NCBI GenBank assembly: GCA_020446505.1
Contig: JAGREN010000025.1
Coordinates: 20,993-84,992 of the forward strand
Direction of reading: 5' to 3'
Source of the DNA: Novosphingobium sp.
GTDB taxonomy: Bacteria; Pseudomonadota; Alphaproteobacteria; Sphingomonadales; Sphingomonadaceae
Length of the DNA stretch: 64,000 nucleotides
The notes under the pieces are model-generated. The model was not told where the DNA came from and did no database searches. It saw nothing but the letters and a program-made list of their open reading frames with translations. Below, one piece after another: positions 26,546 through 35,066 of the stretch (position 1 is its first letter; each line of letters begins with the position of its first letter). Made by a program: the position numbers and the translations under genes.

Positions 26546-27328
26546 ATGACCGAGGCAAGGCTGGCTGGACAATCGGCACTGGTGACCGGCGGGGCAGGGG
26601 GCTTCGGCCTCGCCTGCGCCATGCTGCTCGCGCGCGATGGCGCGGCGGTGACGCTGATGGGCCGCACGGAAGCGAAGCTGGAAGAGGCGAAGGCGAAGAT
26701 TGTCGCGGCCTACCCGGAAGCAAAAGTCCAGGTCTGTGCAGGCGATGCGATGAGCGAGGCCGAGGTCGGCGCGGCGATGGACCTGGCGGCCAGCGGCCCT
26801 GACAGGTTCGGCATTGTCGTCGCCACGGTCGGCGGCAGCCGCTCGCGCGGGTTTGTCGAAACCGATGCGGACGCTTTCATGGACACCGTCGCCTGGAATG
26901 CGCGCCCGGCCTATATCGCGATCCGCGAGGGTATCCAGCGCATCGACCGTGGCGGGGCCTTCGCGTTCATATCCTCGACGGCCGCCGAAATTCCCTTCGA
27001 CGGAATGCCGGGCTATTGCGCGGGCAAGGCGGCGCTCGACATGCTGGTCAAGGAGGCCGCCCACGAACTCGGCCACCTCGGCCACCGCTTCAATGCAGTG
27101 CGCCCCGGCCTGACCCGGACGGGTGCGACTCCCGCCCTGTTCGCCAATGCCCAGATGATGCGCCGCTTCGAGGAGCGCATCCCGCTGGGCCGGGCAGGCG
27201 AACCCGAGGAGATAGCCGAGGCTGTACGTTTCCTCGTCGGTCCCGAGGCGTCGTGGACCACGGGGCAGAGCTTTGCGGTCGATGGCGGCAACGAACTGCG
27301 CGGCGCGCCGGATATGTCAGCCCGCTAG
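26546..27328 (+). CDS. SDR family oxidoreductase
   Basis: A 260-residue short-chain dehydrogenase with the cofactor motif T-G-G-A-G-G-F-G, catalytic serine in I-S-S-T-A-A and Y-C-A-G-K as the Y-x3-K pair. The NNAG motif is altered to V-A-T-V-G-G. It is divergent from the VOC gene (123-bp spacer) and its end overlaps the convergent racemase gene by 12 bases. Probably oxidises or reduces a hydroxy/keto group of an intermediate in the island's pathway. Confidence 0.87.
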   Translation: MTEARLAGQSALVTGGAGGFGLACAMLLARDGAAVTLMGRTEAKLEEAKAKIVAAYPEAKVQVCAGDAMSEAEVGAAMDLAASGPDRFGIVVATVGGSRSRGFVETDADAFMDTVAWNARPAYIAIREGIQRIDRGGAFAFISSTAAEIPFDGMPGYCAGKAALDMLVKEAAHELGHLGHRFNAVRPGLTRTGATPALFANAQMMRRFEERIPLGRAGEPEEIAEAVRFLVGPEASWTTGQSFAVDGGNELRGAPDMSAR

Positions 27329-28417
27329 CTGCGCCGCCCTGCCTGCATCGATCCCGAATTTCTCCAGCGTATCGCTCAAGGCGGGCGATTCGAGCGGTTC
27401 CGCAGGTGTGCGGGAGAAGCGCGGCGCCGGATTGGGAACGGCCCCGCCGAGCTTTGGCCTGAATGCATCGCGCGCCGCAAAATGCGGGTGTTGCGGCGCT
27501 TCGGCGAGATCGAGAACCGGCGTCAGGCAGGTTTCCACGTCCTTCAGCCGCACCATCCAGTTGTCGCGGGTGTCGGTGACGAAAATGCTCGCCAGCCGCG
27601 CGCCCATCCATTCCCAATTGGCCGGATCGGACGATGCGAGCGTGCCGAACTCCTCGAAACCCAGCGCATCGCCGATGGTCTTGCGGAACTTGATCTCGGT
27701 CGAGCCGAGCGCCAGCCACTTGCCGTCGCTGCACTGGTAGAGCCGGTAGAACGGAGCCGCGCTGTCGAGCATGTTGGAGCGTCGTTCCGGCTTCCATGCG
27801 CCCAACGCCTGCATTTCATGGACCATCGAGCCGATCAGGTTGATGCCATCGATCATGGCGATGTCGAGGACTTGTCCCTTGCCGGACCGCTGCGCCTCGA
27901 TGATCGCGGCCAGCACGCCGGTGAGGCACAGCATCGTGCCGCCCGCGAAATCGCCCATCAGGTTTAGCGGGAAGACCGGCTCCTCCTTTGTGCCCATGGC
28001 GGAGAGCAGGCCAGTCAGTGCGAGGTAGTTGAGGTCGTGGCCGGGTGCCTTGGCCAGCGGCCCGGTCTGCCCCCAGCCGGTCATGCGCCCGTAAATGAGA
28101 CGCGGGTTCGCTGCTGTGCAGACGTCAGGGCCGAGGCCGAGCCGCTCCATCACGCCGGGGCGATAGCCTTCGAGTAGAACGTCGGCATTGCGCACGAGAT
28201 CGAGCACGACATCGCTCGTGCCGGGCTGCTTGAGATCGAGTACCAGAGTCGGCCGGTTCTGCTGGTGCATGCCGCCGGGATTCTTGCGGTCCGGGCCTGC
28301 GGGACGATCGATGCGAATGATCGTCGCGCCCATTTCGGCGAGCGTATTGCAGGCGAGCGGCAGCGGGCCGACAGCCGGCATCTCGACGATCCGAATACCT
28401 TCGAGCGGGCCGCTCAT
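27317..28417 (-). CDS. Family III CoA enzyme, alpha-methylacyl-CoA racemase-like
   Basis: A 366-residue CaiB/BaiF-fold protein. Its active-site region matches alpha-methylacyl-CoA racemase rather than a plain CoA-transferase: G-H-D-L-N-Y-L-A-L-T-G with His127 and N-L-M-G-D-F-A-G-G with Asp156, compared with His126 and Asp156 in the mycobacterial racemase MCR. The S-G-K-G-Q-V-L-D-I-A-M segment is also family-typical. It would invert the stereocentre of a 2-methyl-branched acyl-CoA before beta-oxidation. The start overlaps the preceding CoA-transferase stop by four bases (ATGA). Confidence 0.83.
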   Translation of the reverse strand: MSGPLEGIRIVEMPAVGPLPLACNTLAEMGATIIRIDRPAGPDRKNPGGMHQQNRPTLVLDLKQPGTSDVVLDLVRNADVLLEGYRPGVMERLGLGPDVCTAANPRLIYGRMTGWGQTGPLAKAPGHDLNYLALTGLLSAMGTKEEPVFPLNLMGDFAGGTMLCLTGVLAAIIEAQRSGKGQVLDIAMIDGINLIGSMVHEMQALGAWKPERRSNMLDSAAPFYRLYQCSDGKWLALGSTEIKFRKTIGDALGFEEFGTLASSDPANWEWMGARLASIFVTDTRDNWMVRLKDVETCLTPVLDLAEAPQHPHFAARDAFRPKLGGAVPNPAPRFSRTPAEPLESPALSDTLEKFGIDAGRAAQLAG

Positions 28418-29673
28418 TCTCCGCTCTCGCGCACGGCGACGCTGCCTGAACCCTTCAGGGCCGCAATCTTTTCGTCATCGTAGCCGAGAAGCTCCGCCAG
28501 CACTTCGCCGGTATGCTGGCCGAGCAGGGGAGCCGCTACCGGCGCCTTGCCGGGCGTTTCGGACAGGCGATAGGGATGGGCGATCGAAGGCACCGTGCCC
28601 GCCGTGGGGTGCGGCAGGTTGTAAACCAGGTTCATCTCCTGCGTGTAGTCGCAGGTCAGCGCCTCGCCGGGCGAGCGCACCACGCCGCAGGGAATGGCGA
28701 CTGCCTTGAACTTCTCCGACCAGTAGGCGCTGGTCTGGCTGGCGATAACCGGTCGGAACAGGTCTAGCAGGGCCTGGCCATTGACCATCCGGCCCATGAA
28801 GCTGGAAAACCTTTCGTCCTCTACCCATTCGGGATGACCGCAGGCGACTGCCAGATTGCCGAACGCCTTGTCGTTGTGCGTGGTGATGACGATGGAGCCG
28901 TCTGCCGTATCGAATTCGCCGCGCGGGCCGGGGTTCTGGCGCGGGACGAGGACGGGATCCTTGCCCGAGGCGAGATATTCGTAGCCCTTGTAGGACAGGT
29001 TCGCGAGCGCGGTGTCGTACATGGCGATGTCGACGTGCTGGCCCTTGCCGGTAGAGTTGCGGGCGTGGAGCGCGGCAAGAATGCCGATGGCCGCGTTCAT
29101 CCCGGCAGTCGTGTCGGTATAGGGGACAGCGCCCAGAACCGGCTTGGAATCGGGCAGCGAATTGAGCCAGTGGACTCCGGCCTCAGCCGCCACGACCGAG
29201 TCGAAACCGGCGGCTTCGGCATGGCTGCCAGTGCGGCCATAGCCCGAGATGGAGCAATAGATCAGGCGCGGAAACCGCTCCTTGATGCTGTCGTAGTCGA
29301 GGCCGAAGCGTTTCATCACCTTGGTGGTGAAGTTCTCGACCAGTACGTCTGCCGTGCCGATCAGGTCGAGCACGACCGCGCGCCCTTCCTCGCTGCGCAG
29401 GTCGATGGCGACGCTCTTCTTGTTGCGGTTGATCGACAGGTAGAAAAAGCTTTCGCCGCCAAGCGCCGGGTTGGCGGGGGCAACGCGCGTATCGTCTCCC
29501 TTGCCGGGATCCTCGACCTTGATGATCTCCGCGCCGAGATCGCCGAGAATCTGCGTGCCGAACGGGCCGGACAGCATCCGGCTGAAATCGACCACGCGCA
29601 CGCCGGAAAGCGCGGCCATGCCTTCGTTCGGGTGCGGGACTCGGTCGGGAACTGCTACGGGGCCCTGGCTCAT
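28414..29673 (-). CDS. CaiB/BaiF family III CoA-transferase
   Basis: A 419-residue CoA-transferase. The family N-terminus L-S-G-V-R-V-V-D-F-S-R-M-L-S-G-P-F is visible, with N-R-N-K-K-S-V-A-I-D-L and the catalytic aspartate in P-Y-T-D-T-T-A-G (Asp187). It lacks the G-H-D of the racemase encoded next to it, so the two paralogues probably do different jobs: one loads CoA, the other epimerises. GAGGAGA precedes the ATG. It is the first gene of a two-gene unit, divergent from the following amidohydrolase by 205 bases. Confidence 0.88.
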   Translation of the reverse strand: MSQGPVAVPDRVPHPNEGMAALSGVRVVDFSRMLSGPFGTQILGDLGAEIIKVEDPGKGDDTRVAPANPALGGESFFYLSINRNKKSVAIDLRSEEGRAVVLDLIGTADVLVENFTTKVMKRFGLDYDSIKERFPRLIYCSISGYGRTGSHAEAAGFDSVVAAEAGVHWLNSLPDSKPVLGAVPYTDTTAGMNAAIGILAALHARNSTGKGQHVDIAMYDTALANLSYKGYEYLASGKDPVLVPRQNPGPRGEFDTADGSIVITTHNDKAFGNLAVACGHPEWVEDERFSSFMGRMVNGQALLDLFRPVIASQTSAYWSEKFKAVAIPCGVVRSPGEALTCDYTQEMNLVYNLPHPTAGTVPSIAHPYRLSETPGKAPVAAPLLGQHTGEVLAELLGYDDEKIAALKGSGSVAVRESGE

Positions 29674-29746
29674 CAGACATTCTCCTCAAGGTTCGTGATT
29701 GCGAAATATCGTTCGGATTAGCAACCCGTCACGCGTGCCCGTTTGT

Positions 29747-29758
29747 GAATTGAATTAG
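29747..29758. repeat. Short motif shared by two island promoter regions
   Basis: GAATTGAATTAG occurs here in the divergent spacer between the CoA-transferase and amidohydrolase genes. GAATTGAATAAG occurs at 36352-36363, just upstream of another island gene. In this high-GC window the match of 11 of 12 bases is notable and could mark binding sites for the island's IclR regulator, but two copies are weak evidence. Confidence 0.25.
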
Positions 29759-29878
29759 CGGAATTGCCTTGAGGAGCCTGCCTGCATCTGGAATCATGCA
29801 GTCACAAAGCATCGCGCGAAAAAGTGGGAACCGGTTTTTCGCAAATGGCGATGCGACGACAGGAGCGCGGAGAGAACG

Positions 29879-31627
29879 ATGCACGATCTGGCGATCATGG
29901 GCGGGACCGTCATCGACGGTACGGGCGCGGCGCGATATGCGGCCAACGTCTATGTGAAAGACGGGCGGATCGCATCGGTCACGAGCGATACCGAACAGGC
30001 GCGCGAGGTGATCGATGCGACGGGCCTGATCGTCTCGCCCGGCTTCCTCGACGTGCACACGCATTACGATGCGCAGGCTTTCTGGGATCCGACGCTCAGT
30101 CCAAGCTCGTTTCATGGCGTGACGACGGTGTTTGGCGGGTTCTGCGGCTTTTCCATCGCTCCTCTCACGCCGGAAACCGCGCCTTACCTGATGCCGATGC
30201 TGGCACGCGTCGAAGGTATGCCCATCGAGTCGCTCGAAGCAGGGGTGCCTTGGGACTGGGAGAGCTTCGGCGACTATCTCGGCAAGCTGCAGGGCAAGCT
30301 CGCGATCAATGCCGGGTTCCTGTGCGGCCACTCGGCCCTGCGCCGCAAGGTGATGGGCGAGCGGGCAGTCGGCGATCACGCCACCCAGGCCGAGATCGAC
30401 GCGATGAAAGCCTTGCTACGGGAGGCGATAGGGCAAGGCGCGCTCGGTTTTTCGACCAGCCTTTCCGAAACCCATTTCGACGGCAATGCCGATCCAGTCC
30501 CGTCGCGCCACGCGACGATGGACGAAGTGCTTCAACTCTATGCAGTGCTGCCCGAGTTCGAAGGCACCATTGCCGAAATCGCACCGCCCAGCCTGAATTT
30601 TACGCCTGAGACTTACGAGATCCTCACCAGCGCCTCGCTCGCGGCGCGCAGGCCGGTCAACTGGAACCTGATGAGCCTGTCGCAACTCACACCCGACGAA
30701 TACGAGCGGGTCGAGATGCAGCTTGGCGCCAGCGATCATGCGGAAAAGGCAGGCGCGCGGGTCGTGGGCCTCACCTTGCCGCAGACTCCGCGCACGCGAG
30801 TCAATTTCGTCACCGGCACCTTGCTGAATACGATGCCGGAATGGGGCGCGCTGTTCAAACTGCCGCTGGAAGCGCGCAAGGCCGCCTTGCTCGATCCCGA
30901 ATGGCGCGAACGGCTCAAGGCTGGCGCGGCGCAGATGACCGGGATCATGGCGAGCATGGGCAATTTCGGCGCGATGAAGGTCGCCTCGGTGGATTCGGAG
31001 GAGAACCGCGCCTTCGAAGGCAGGCTGGTCGGCGAGATTGCTGCCGAACGGGGCCGCGATGCCTTCGACATGTTCGTGGCAATAGCGCTCGCGGACGACC
31101 TCAAGACGGTGTTCATGCCCGGCTTCCGTCCCGACAAACCAGAGGCCTTCCCGGAGCGCGCCAAGCTGTGGCTCGACAACCGCACCGTGGTTGGCGGCAG
31201 CGATGCGGGTGCGCACCTCGACATGATCGACACCTTTGCGATCACGACTGAACTGATCGGTTCGGGCGCACGCGAGCACGGCGCAGTGACGCTGGAGGAG
31301 GCAGTGCATCAGGTGACGCTGAAGCCTGCCATGTTCATGGGCCTGAAGCATCGCGGCCAGATCGCGGCGGGATGGCATGCGGACCTCGTGCTGTTCGACC
31401 CGGAGAGCATCGGGGCAGGCGAGACCTACATGCGCGAAGACCTGCCCGGCGGCGGGGCGCGGCTCTATGCCGATGCTAACGGGATCGCCCATGTGATCGT
31501 CGGCGGAACCGAGATCATCCGCAACGGCGAATGGACTGGTGCGACGCCGGGCACGATCCTCAAGCCGGGAGAGTCCACGCGCACCGTGCCGATTCCGGCC
31601 GACGAGAAAGGCACGACCTATGTCTGA
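29879..31627 (+). CDS. D-aminoacylase-like amidohydrolase (divergent N-acyl-D-amino-acid deacylase family)
   Basis: A 582-residue cytoplasmic metal-dependent hydrolase. Visible are D-V-H-T-H-Y-D (His60, His62), S-S-F-H-G-V-T-T-V and the cysteine metal ligand in G-G-F-C-G-F-S. A late aspartate stands in V-G-G-S-D-A-G-A-H. These match N-acyl-D-amino-acid deacylases. However, the middle-domain T-H-M-R type histidine motif of true D-aminoacylases is not found, so the real substrate may be a different amide or ring amide. GGAGAGAACG precedes the ATG. The gene overlaps the TauD gene by 8 bases and begins a three-gene coupled operon. Confidence 0.8.
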   Translation: MHDLAIMGGTVIDGTGAARYAANVYVKDGRIASVTSDTEQAREVIDATGLIVSPGFLDVHTHYDAQAFWDPTLSPSSFHGVTTVFGGFCGFSIAPLTPETAPYLMPMLARVEGMPIESLEAGVPWDWESFGDYLGKLQGKLAINAGFLCGHSALRRKVMGERAVGDHATQAEIDAMKALLREAIGQGALGFSTSLSETHFDGNADPVPSRHATMDEVLQLYAVLPEFEGTIAEIAPPSLNFTPETYEILTSASLAARRPVNWNLMSLSQLTPDEYERVEMQLGASDHAEKAGARVVGLTLPQTPRTRVNFVTGTLLNTMPEWGALFKLPLEARKAALLDPEWRERLKAGAAQMTGIMASMGNFGAMKVASVDSEENRAFEGRLVGEIAAERGRDAFDMFVAIALADDLKTVFMPGFRPDKPEAFPERAKLWLDNRTVVGGSDAGAHLDMIDTFAITTELIGSGAREHGAVTLEEAVHQVTLKPAMFMGLKHRGQIAAGWHADLVLFDPESIGAGETYMREDLPGGGARLYADANGIAHVIVGGTEIIRNGEWTGATPGTILKPGESTRTVPIPADEKGTTYV

Positions 31628-32498
31628 CGCGCTGACCGGGCTGGACCTGCCGAACGGCGTCACGCTCGCCCATCTGCAGCCGACAATCGGCACCGAAGTC
31701 GCCGGGCTGGACATAACCAACGAACTCGATGCGGAGACGGTCGCCTTCCTTCGCGCGCTGTGGCTCAGGCGCAAGGTGCTGGTGTTCCGCAACCAGCCGT
31801 TGTCGGAGGCCGAGCACGTTCGCTTCGGCAAGTATTTCGGCCCGCTCGATGCCCTGCCGCGGCCAGCCGGCTCCGAACAGGCATTCGACGAACTGCTCAT
31901 CATCAGGCGCGACGGGTCCGACAATTCGGAAAGCGAGGCGTTCTTCCATCAGGACGTGCCCTATGCGAACCCGCCGGTCGCAGGGGCCATTGCGATCATG
32001 AAGAAGTGCCCCGGCATCGGCGGCGACACGATTATCGCCGACATGGTCGCGGCCTATGACCGGCTCTCACCCTGGCTCAAGGTCGCCATCGCCGATATGC
32101 AGGGCATTCACCGCTTCGACCTCGGCATCGTGCTGCACAACGCCAATGTCACCGAAGAACTGATCGCCAAATTCATGGAGAAGTACCCGCCCAAGACCTA
32201 CCCGCTGGTGCAGACCCACCGCGAGACGGGCGAGCAGGTGCTCTATGTCAGCCAGTCCTATACCCACGCGATCAAGGGACTGCCGCGCGATGAGAGCTAT
32301 GCGCTGATAAAGCTGCTGTCCGACCGGGCACGGGTGCCCGAAAACCAGTGCCGCGTCTCTTGGCAGGAGAACACCGTGGTGATGTGGGATAACCGCTCTA
32401 CCCAGCACTATGCCGCGTTCGACTATCCCGGCCAGTTCCGCCATCTCCAGCGCGTGACCGTGCTCGATACCAAGCCGTGGCCGGGGACCGCGCTCTGA
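31620..32498 (+). CDS. TauD/TfdA family 2-oxoglutarate-dependent dioxygenase
   Basis: A 292-residue Fe(II)/2-oxoglutarate oxygenase. The facial triad is visible: His110 and Asp112 in F-F-H-Q-D-V-P-Y and His263 in S-T-Q-H-Y-A-A-F-D-Y, with a following arginine (G-Q-F-R-H-L-Q-R) for the 2-oxoglutarate carboxylate. The ATG at 31620 overlaps the preceding stop (ATGTCTGA) and its own stop overlaps the next start (TGATG), so translation is coupled on both sides. It would hydroxylate or cleave an ether-, sulfonate- or carboxylate-bearing intermediate; the substrate is unknown. Confidence 0.9.
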   Translation: MSDALTGLDLPNGVTLAHLQPTIGTEVAGLDITNELDAETVAFLRALWLRRKVLVFRNQPLSEAEHVRFGKYFGPLDALPRPAGSEQAFDELLIIRRDGSDNSESEAFFHQDVPYANPPVAGAIAIMKKCPGIGGDTIIADMVAAYDRLSPWLKVAIADMQGIHRFDLGIVLHNANVTEELIAKFMEKYPPKTYPLVQTHRETGEQVLYVSQSYTHAIKGLPRDESYALIKLLSDRARVPENQCRVSWQENTVVMWDNRSTQHYAAFDYPGQFRHLQRVTVLDTKPWPGTAL

Positions 32499-33541
32499 TG
32501 GCGAAGCTGCCGCCCGAAGAGGCGCTCGAACCTGATCTGCCGATTGTCGATCCGCACCATCACCTGTGGCTGGAACTGCCGGAGGACACGGCAAAGCGGC
32601 AGGGCGATGAGAACCCCTACAACTACGTCCGCCGCGAGATACCGCGCTACCTGTTCGAGGAACTGCATGAAGACCTGACCTGCGGCCACAACGTCGTGGC
32701 CACGGTCTATGCCGAGTGCGGCTCGATGTACCGCGCCGATGGTCCGGCGGCGATGAAGCCGGTGGGGGAGGTCGAGTTCGCCAATGGCGTTGCGGCCATG
32801 TACGCCAGCGGGCGGTTCGGGCCGCTGCGGGCCTGTGCGGGCATTGTCGGCTATGCCGAGCTCACGCGGGGCGGTGCGGTGCGCGAGGTTCTGGAAGCGC
32901 AAATCGCGGTCGGGGGAGGGCGCTTCAAGGGCATTCGCAATCACCTGACGCACGATCCGCATGTTCCGATGTTCGCCTATGGCAATCCGGCGCTGATGGC
33001 CGATGCGGCATTCCGCGAGGGCTTTGCCGTGCTGGGCGATCTTGGCCTGACCTATGACGCCTGGCTGTTCGAACCGCAGATCCCGCAACTGGTGGAACTG
33101 GCGCGAGCCTTTCCGCAAGTGCCGATCGTGCTCGATCACACCGGCGCGCCGCTTGGCATTGGCACCTACGCGGAGCGCAGGGACGAGGTGTTCGCGCGCT
33201 GGAAGGCGAACATTGCCGAGCTTGCCACATGCGAGAACGTGACGATGAAGCTGGGCGGTCTTGGCATGCCGATCAACGGCTTCCCCTCGTTCCGGCAATC
33301 GCCTCCCGCGACCTCCGGGCAACTGGCGCAGGAATGGCGGCCCTGGTTCGCAACGGCAATCGAGGCGTTCGGCGCGCATCGCTGCATGTTCGAGAGCAAT
33401 TACCCGACCGATGGCGGATCGGGCAGCTATTCGACGCTGTGGAACGCTTTCAAGCGTGTCTGCTCGGGCAGTTCGGCGGAAGAAAAGGCAGACCTGTTCG
33501 CCGGAACGGCCGCGCGGTTTTACGGGCTGGCGCTCGACTGA
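32498..33541 (+). CDS. Amidohydrolase_2 family hydrolase (PDC hydrolase-like)
   Basis: A 347-residue TIM-barrel hydrolase of the PF04909 type, related to 2-pyrone-4,6-dicarboxylate lactonases. The metal-binding start is P-I-V-D-P-H-H-H-L-W (His20-22), with V-L-D-H-T-G-A-P in the middle and E-S-N-Y-P-T-D-G near the end. The start codon overlaps the TauD stop (TGATG). It is the last gene of the operon at 29879-33541 and converges on the acyl-CoA synthetase gene. It likely opens a lactone or removes a carboxylate or acyl group, an inference. Confidence 0.86.
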   Translation: MAKLPPEEALEPDLPIVDPHHHLWLELPEDTAKRQGDENPYNYVRREIPRYLFEELHEDLTCGHNVVATVYAECGSMYRADGPAAMKPVGEVEFANGVAAMYASGRFGPLRACAGIVGYAELTRGGAVREVLEAQIAVGGGRFKGIRNHLTHDPHVPMFAYGNPALMADAAFREGFAVLGDLGLTYDAWLFEPQIPQLVELARAFPQVPIVLDHTGAPLGIGTYAERRDEVFARWKANIAELATCENVTMKLGGLGMPINGFPSFRQSPPATSGQLAQEWRPWFATAIEAFGAHRCMFESNYPTDGGSGSYSTLWNAFKRVCSGSSAEEKADLFAGTAARFYGLALD

Positions 33542-33557
33542 CGGGATCGCGGCCGGC

Positions 33558-35039
33558 TCAGCCCTTCTCCTGCTCCATCGCTGCTATCCGCTCTTCGCGT
33601 AGCCGGCTGCGCCGCGCCTTGCCCATCTCGTCCCGTAACGGCTGATCGGTGAATTCGATGGTCCGGGGTAGCTTGTAGGCGACGAGGTTCTCTGCCGCGA
33701 ATGCAAGCAGATCGTCCACACTGGCCTCAGTGCCCGGTTCAAGCCGGACGATTGCATGGACGACTGCGCCCATGTCAGCATGTGGCAGGCCGATAACGAT
33801 CGCTTCGGCCACGTCGGGATGGCCCAGCAGCGCGGATTCGACCTCGGCAGGATAGATGTTGTGCCCGCCTGAAAGGATCAGGTCGGTGCGCCGGTCGGCA
33901 ATGAAGAGAAAGCCGTCCTCGTCCACACGGCCGTGATCGCCGAGGCTTTCGAAACCATCCGGCAGCCTCCGCGATTCGGCGCCGACATAGTGATAGTTCG
34001 CCGTCTCGGGCGTGACTCCTTCGCGGCGCATGTAGATTTCGCCGACTTCGCCGGGCGGCAGGCTCTCACCGTCCGGCCCGACAATGCGGATTTCACCGCC
34101 GACGCAGCGGCCCACCGATCCGGGGCGCTCCAGCCAGTCCAGACCGCCGATCTGGGTTGTCGCGAAGCCTTCCGAGCCGCCGTAGATCTCCCAGACACGC
34201 TCGGGGCCCAGCCAGTCGATCCAGAACCGCTTGAGCGTGGGCGGCATCGGCGCCGCCGTGTGCCAGACGGCCCGGAGCGAGGACATGTCGTGGCTGTCCA
34301 GAACCGTGCGCGGCAGGCGCGCGATGCGATTCATCGTGGTTGGCACCAAGGTCACCCACTCGACTCGGAACTGCTCGACCAGATCGAGGAATCGCTCGGC
34401 GTCGAACTTCTCCATGCCGACGACCGAACAGCCGTTTATCAGGCCGATGTGCGCGGTCGCGAAGGGAAAGTTGTGGTAGAGCGGCCCGGCATTGAGCAGG
34501 ACGCCATCTTCGGGAATGCCGAGCTGGGCGAAATTCGCGCTGTCCATCCTGGCGGGGCCGTGATCGACGATCAGCTTGGGCCGCCCGGTCGAGCCGCCCG
34601 ATGTCATCACTTTCCAGCAGGGGGAAACCCGCGTTTCGAACGGTGAGCCGTCCGGGTGATCCACACCGAATTGCGGGGGAAGCGCATCCAGCGCCACACG
34701 CAATGCGGGCTCGGCGGCGATGACGGCGCGCGGCTCCGCAAGCGCGATCACGCCTTCGAGTTCCGCGCGCGGCAGGCGGGAGGAAACCATCGTGGGCGTC
34801 GCGCCGATCTTCCACAGCGCGAAGGTCAGCTCGAACAGGGCGTTGCTGTTGGGCAAGGCGAGCACGACGCGGTCGCCCACGCCGATGCCCGCAGCCGAAA
34901 GCGCGCGTCCGCGCCGACGCGCCCTGTCTGCCAGTCCGCCCCATGTGACGACGTCGTCGCCGTGGCGGATTGCCCATCTGTCTTCGCCAAGCCGCGCGGC
35001 ATTGCTTTCGGGCAGGTCGCCCAGAAGAATCTCAGCCAT
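33558..35039 (-). CDS. AMP-forming acyl-CoA synthetase
   Basis: A 493-residue class I adenylate-forming enzyme. The phosphate loop T-S-G-G-S-T-G-R-P-K, the Y-G-G-S-E-G substrate/AMP segment, the G-D-H-G-R-V-D-E-D-G-F-L-F-I-A-D-R-R hinge and the C-terminal N-I-Y-P-A-E-V-E-S-A-L are all present. The catalytic lysine near the end is in M-G-K-A-R-R-S. It activates a carboxylic acid as the acyl-CoA, supplying substrates for the racemase and crotonase of the island. It is 28 bases downstream of an amidohydrolase gene on the same strand, so they form an operon. Confidence 0.9.
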   Translation of the reverse strand: MAEILLGDLPESNAARLGEDRWAIRHGDDVVTWGGLADRARRRGRALSAAGIGVGDRVVLALPNSNALFELTFALWKIGATPTMVSSRLPRAELEGVIALAEPRAVIAAEPALRVALDALPPQFGVDHPDGSPFETRVSPCWKVMTSGGSTGRPKLIVDHGPARMDSANFAQLGIPEDGVLLNAGPLYHNFPFATAHIGLINGCSVVGMEKFDAERFLDLVEQFRVEWVTLVPTTMNRIARLPRTVLDSHDMSSLRAVWHTAAPMPPTLKRFWIDWLGPERVWEIYGGSEGFATTQIGGLDWLERPGSVGRCVGGEIRIVGPDGESLPPGEVGEIYMRREGVTPETANYHYVGAESRRLPDGFESLGDHGRVDEDGFLFIADRRTDLILSGGHNIYPAEVESALLGHPDVAEAIVIGLPHADMGAVVHAIVRLEPGTEASVDDLLAFAAENLVAYKLPRTIEFTDQPLRDEMGKARRSRLREERIAAMEQEKG

Positions 35040-35066
35040 CGCTTGCCCTGCGCCCGAACGGCCGCA

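Noticed and set aside
26423-27085. An upstream extension of the VOC gene
   Set aside because: It would overlap the divergent SDR gene almost entirely; the conserved protein begins at 26422 with its own ribosome-binding site.
28414-28417. Possible frameshift between the two family III genes
   Set aside because: The ATGA overlap is ordinary translational coupling, and both proteins have full-length family features.
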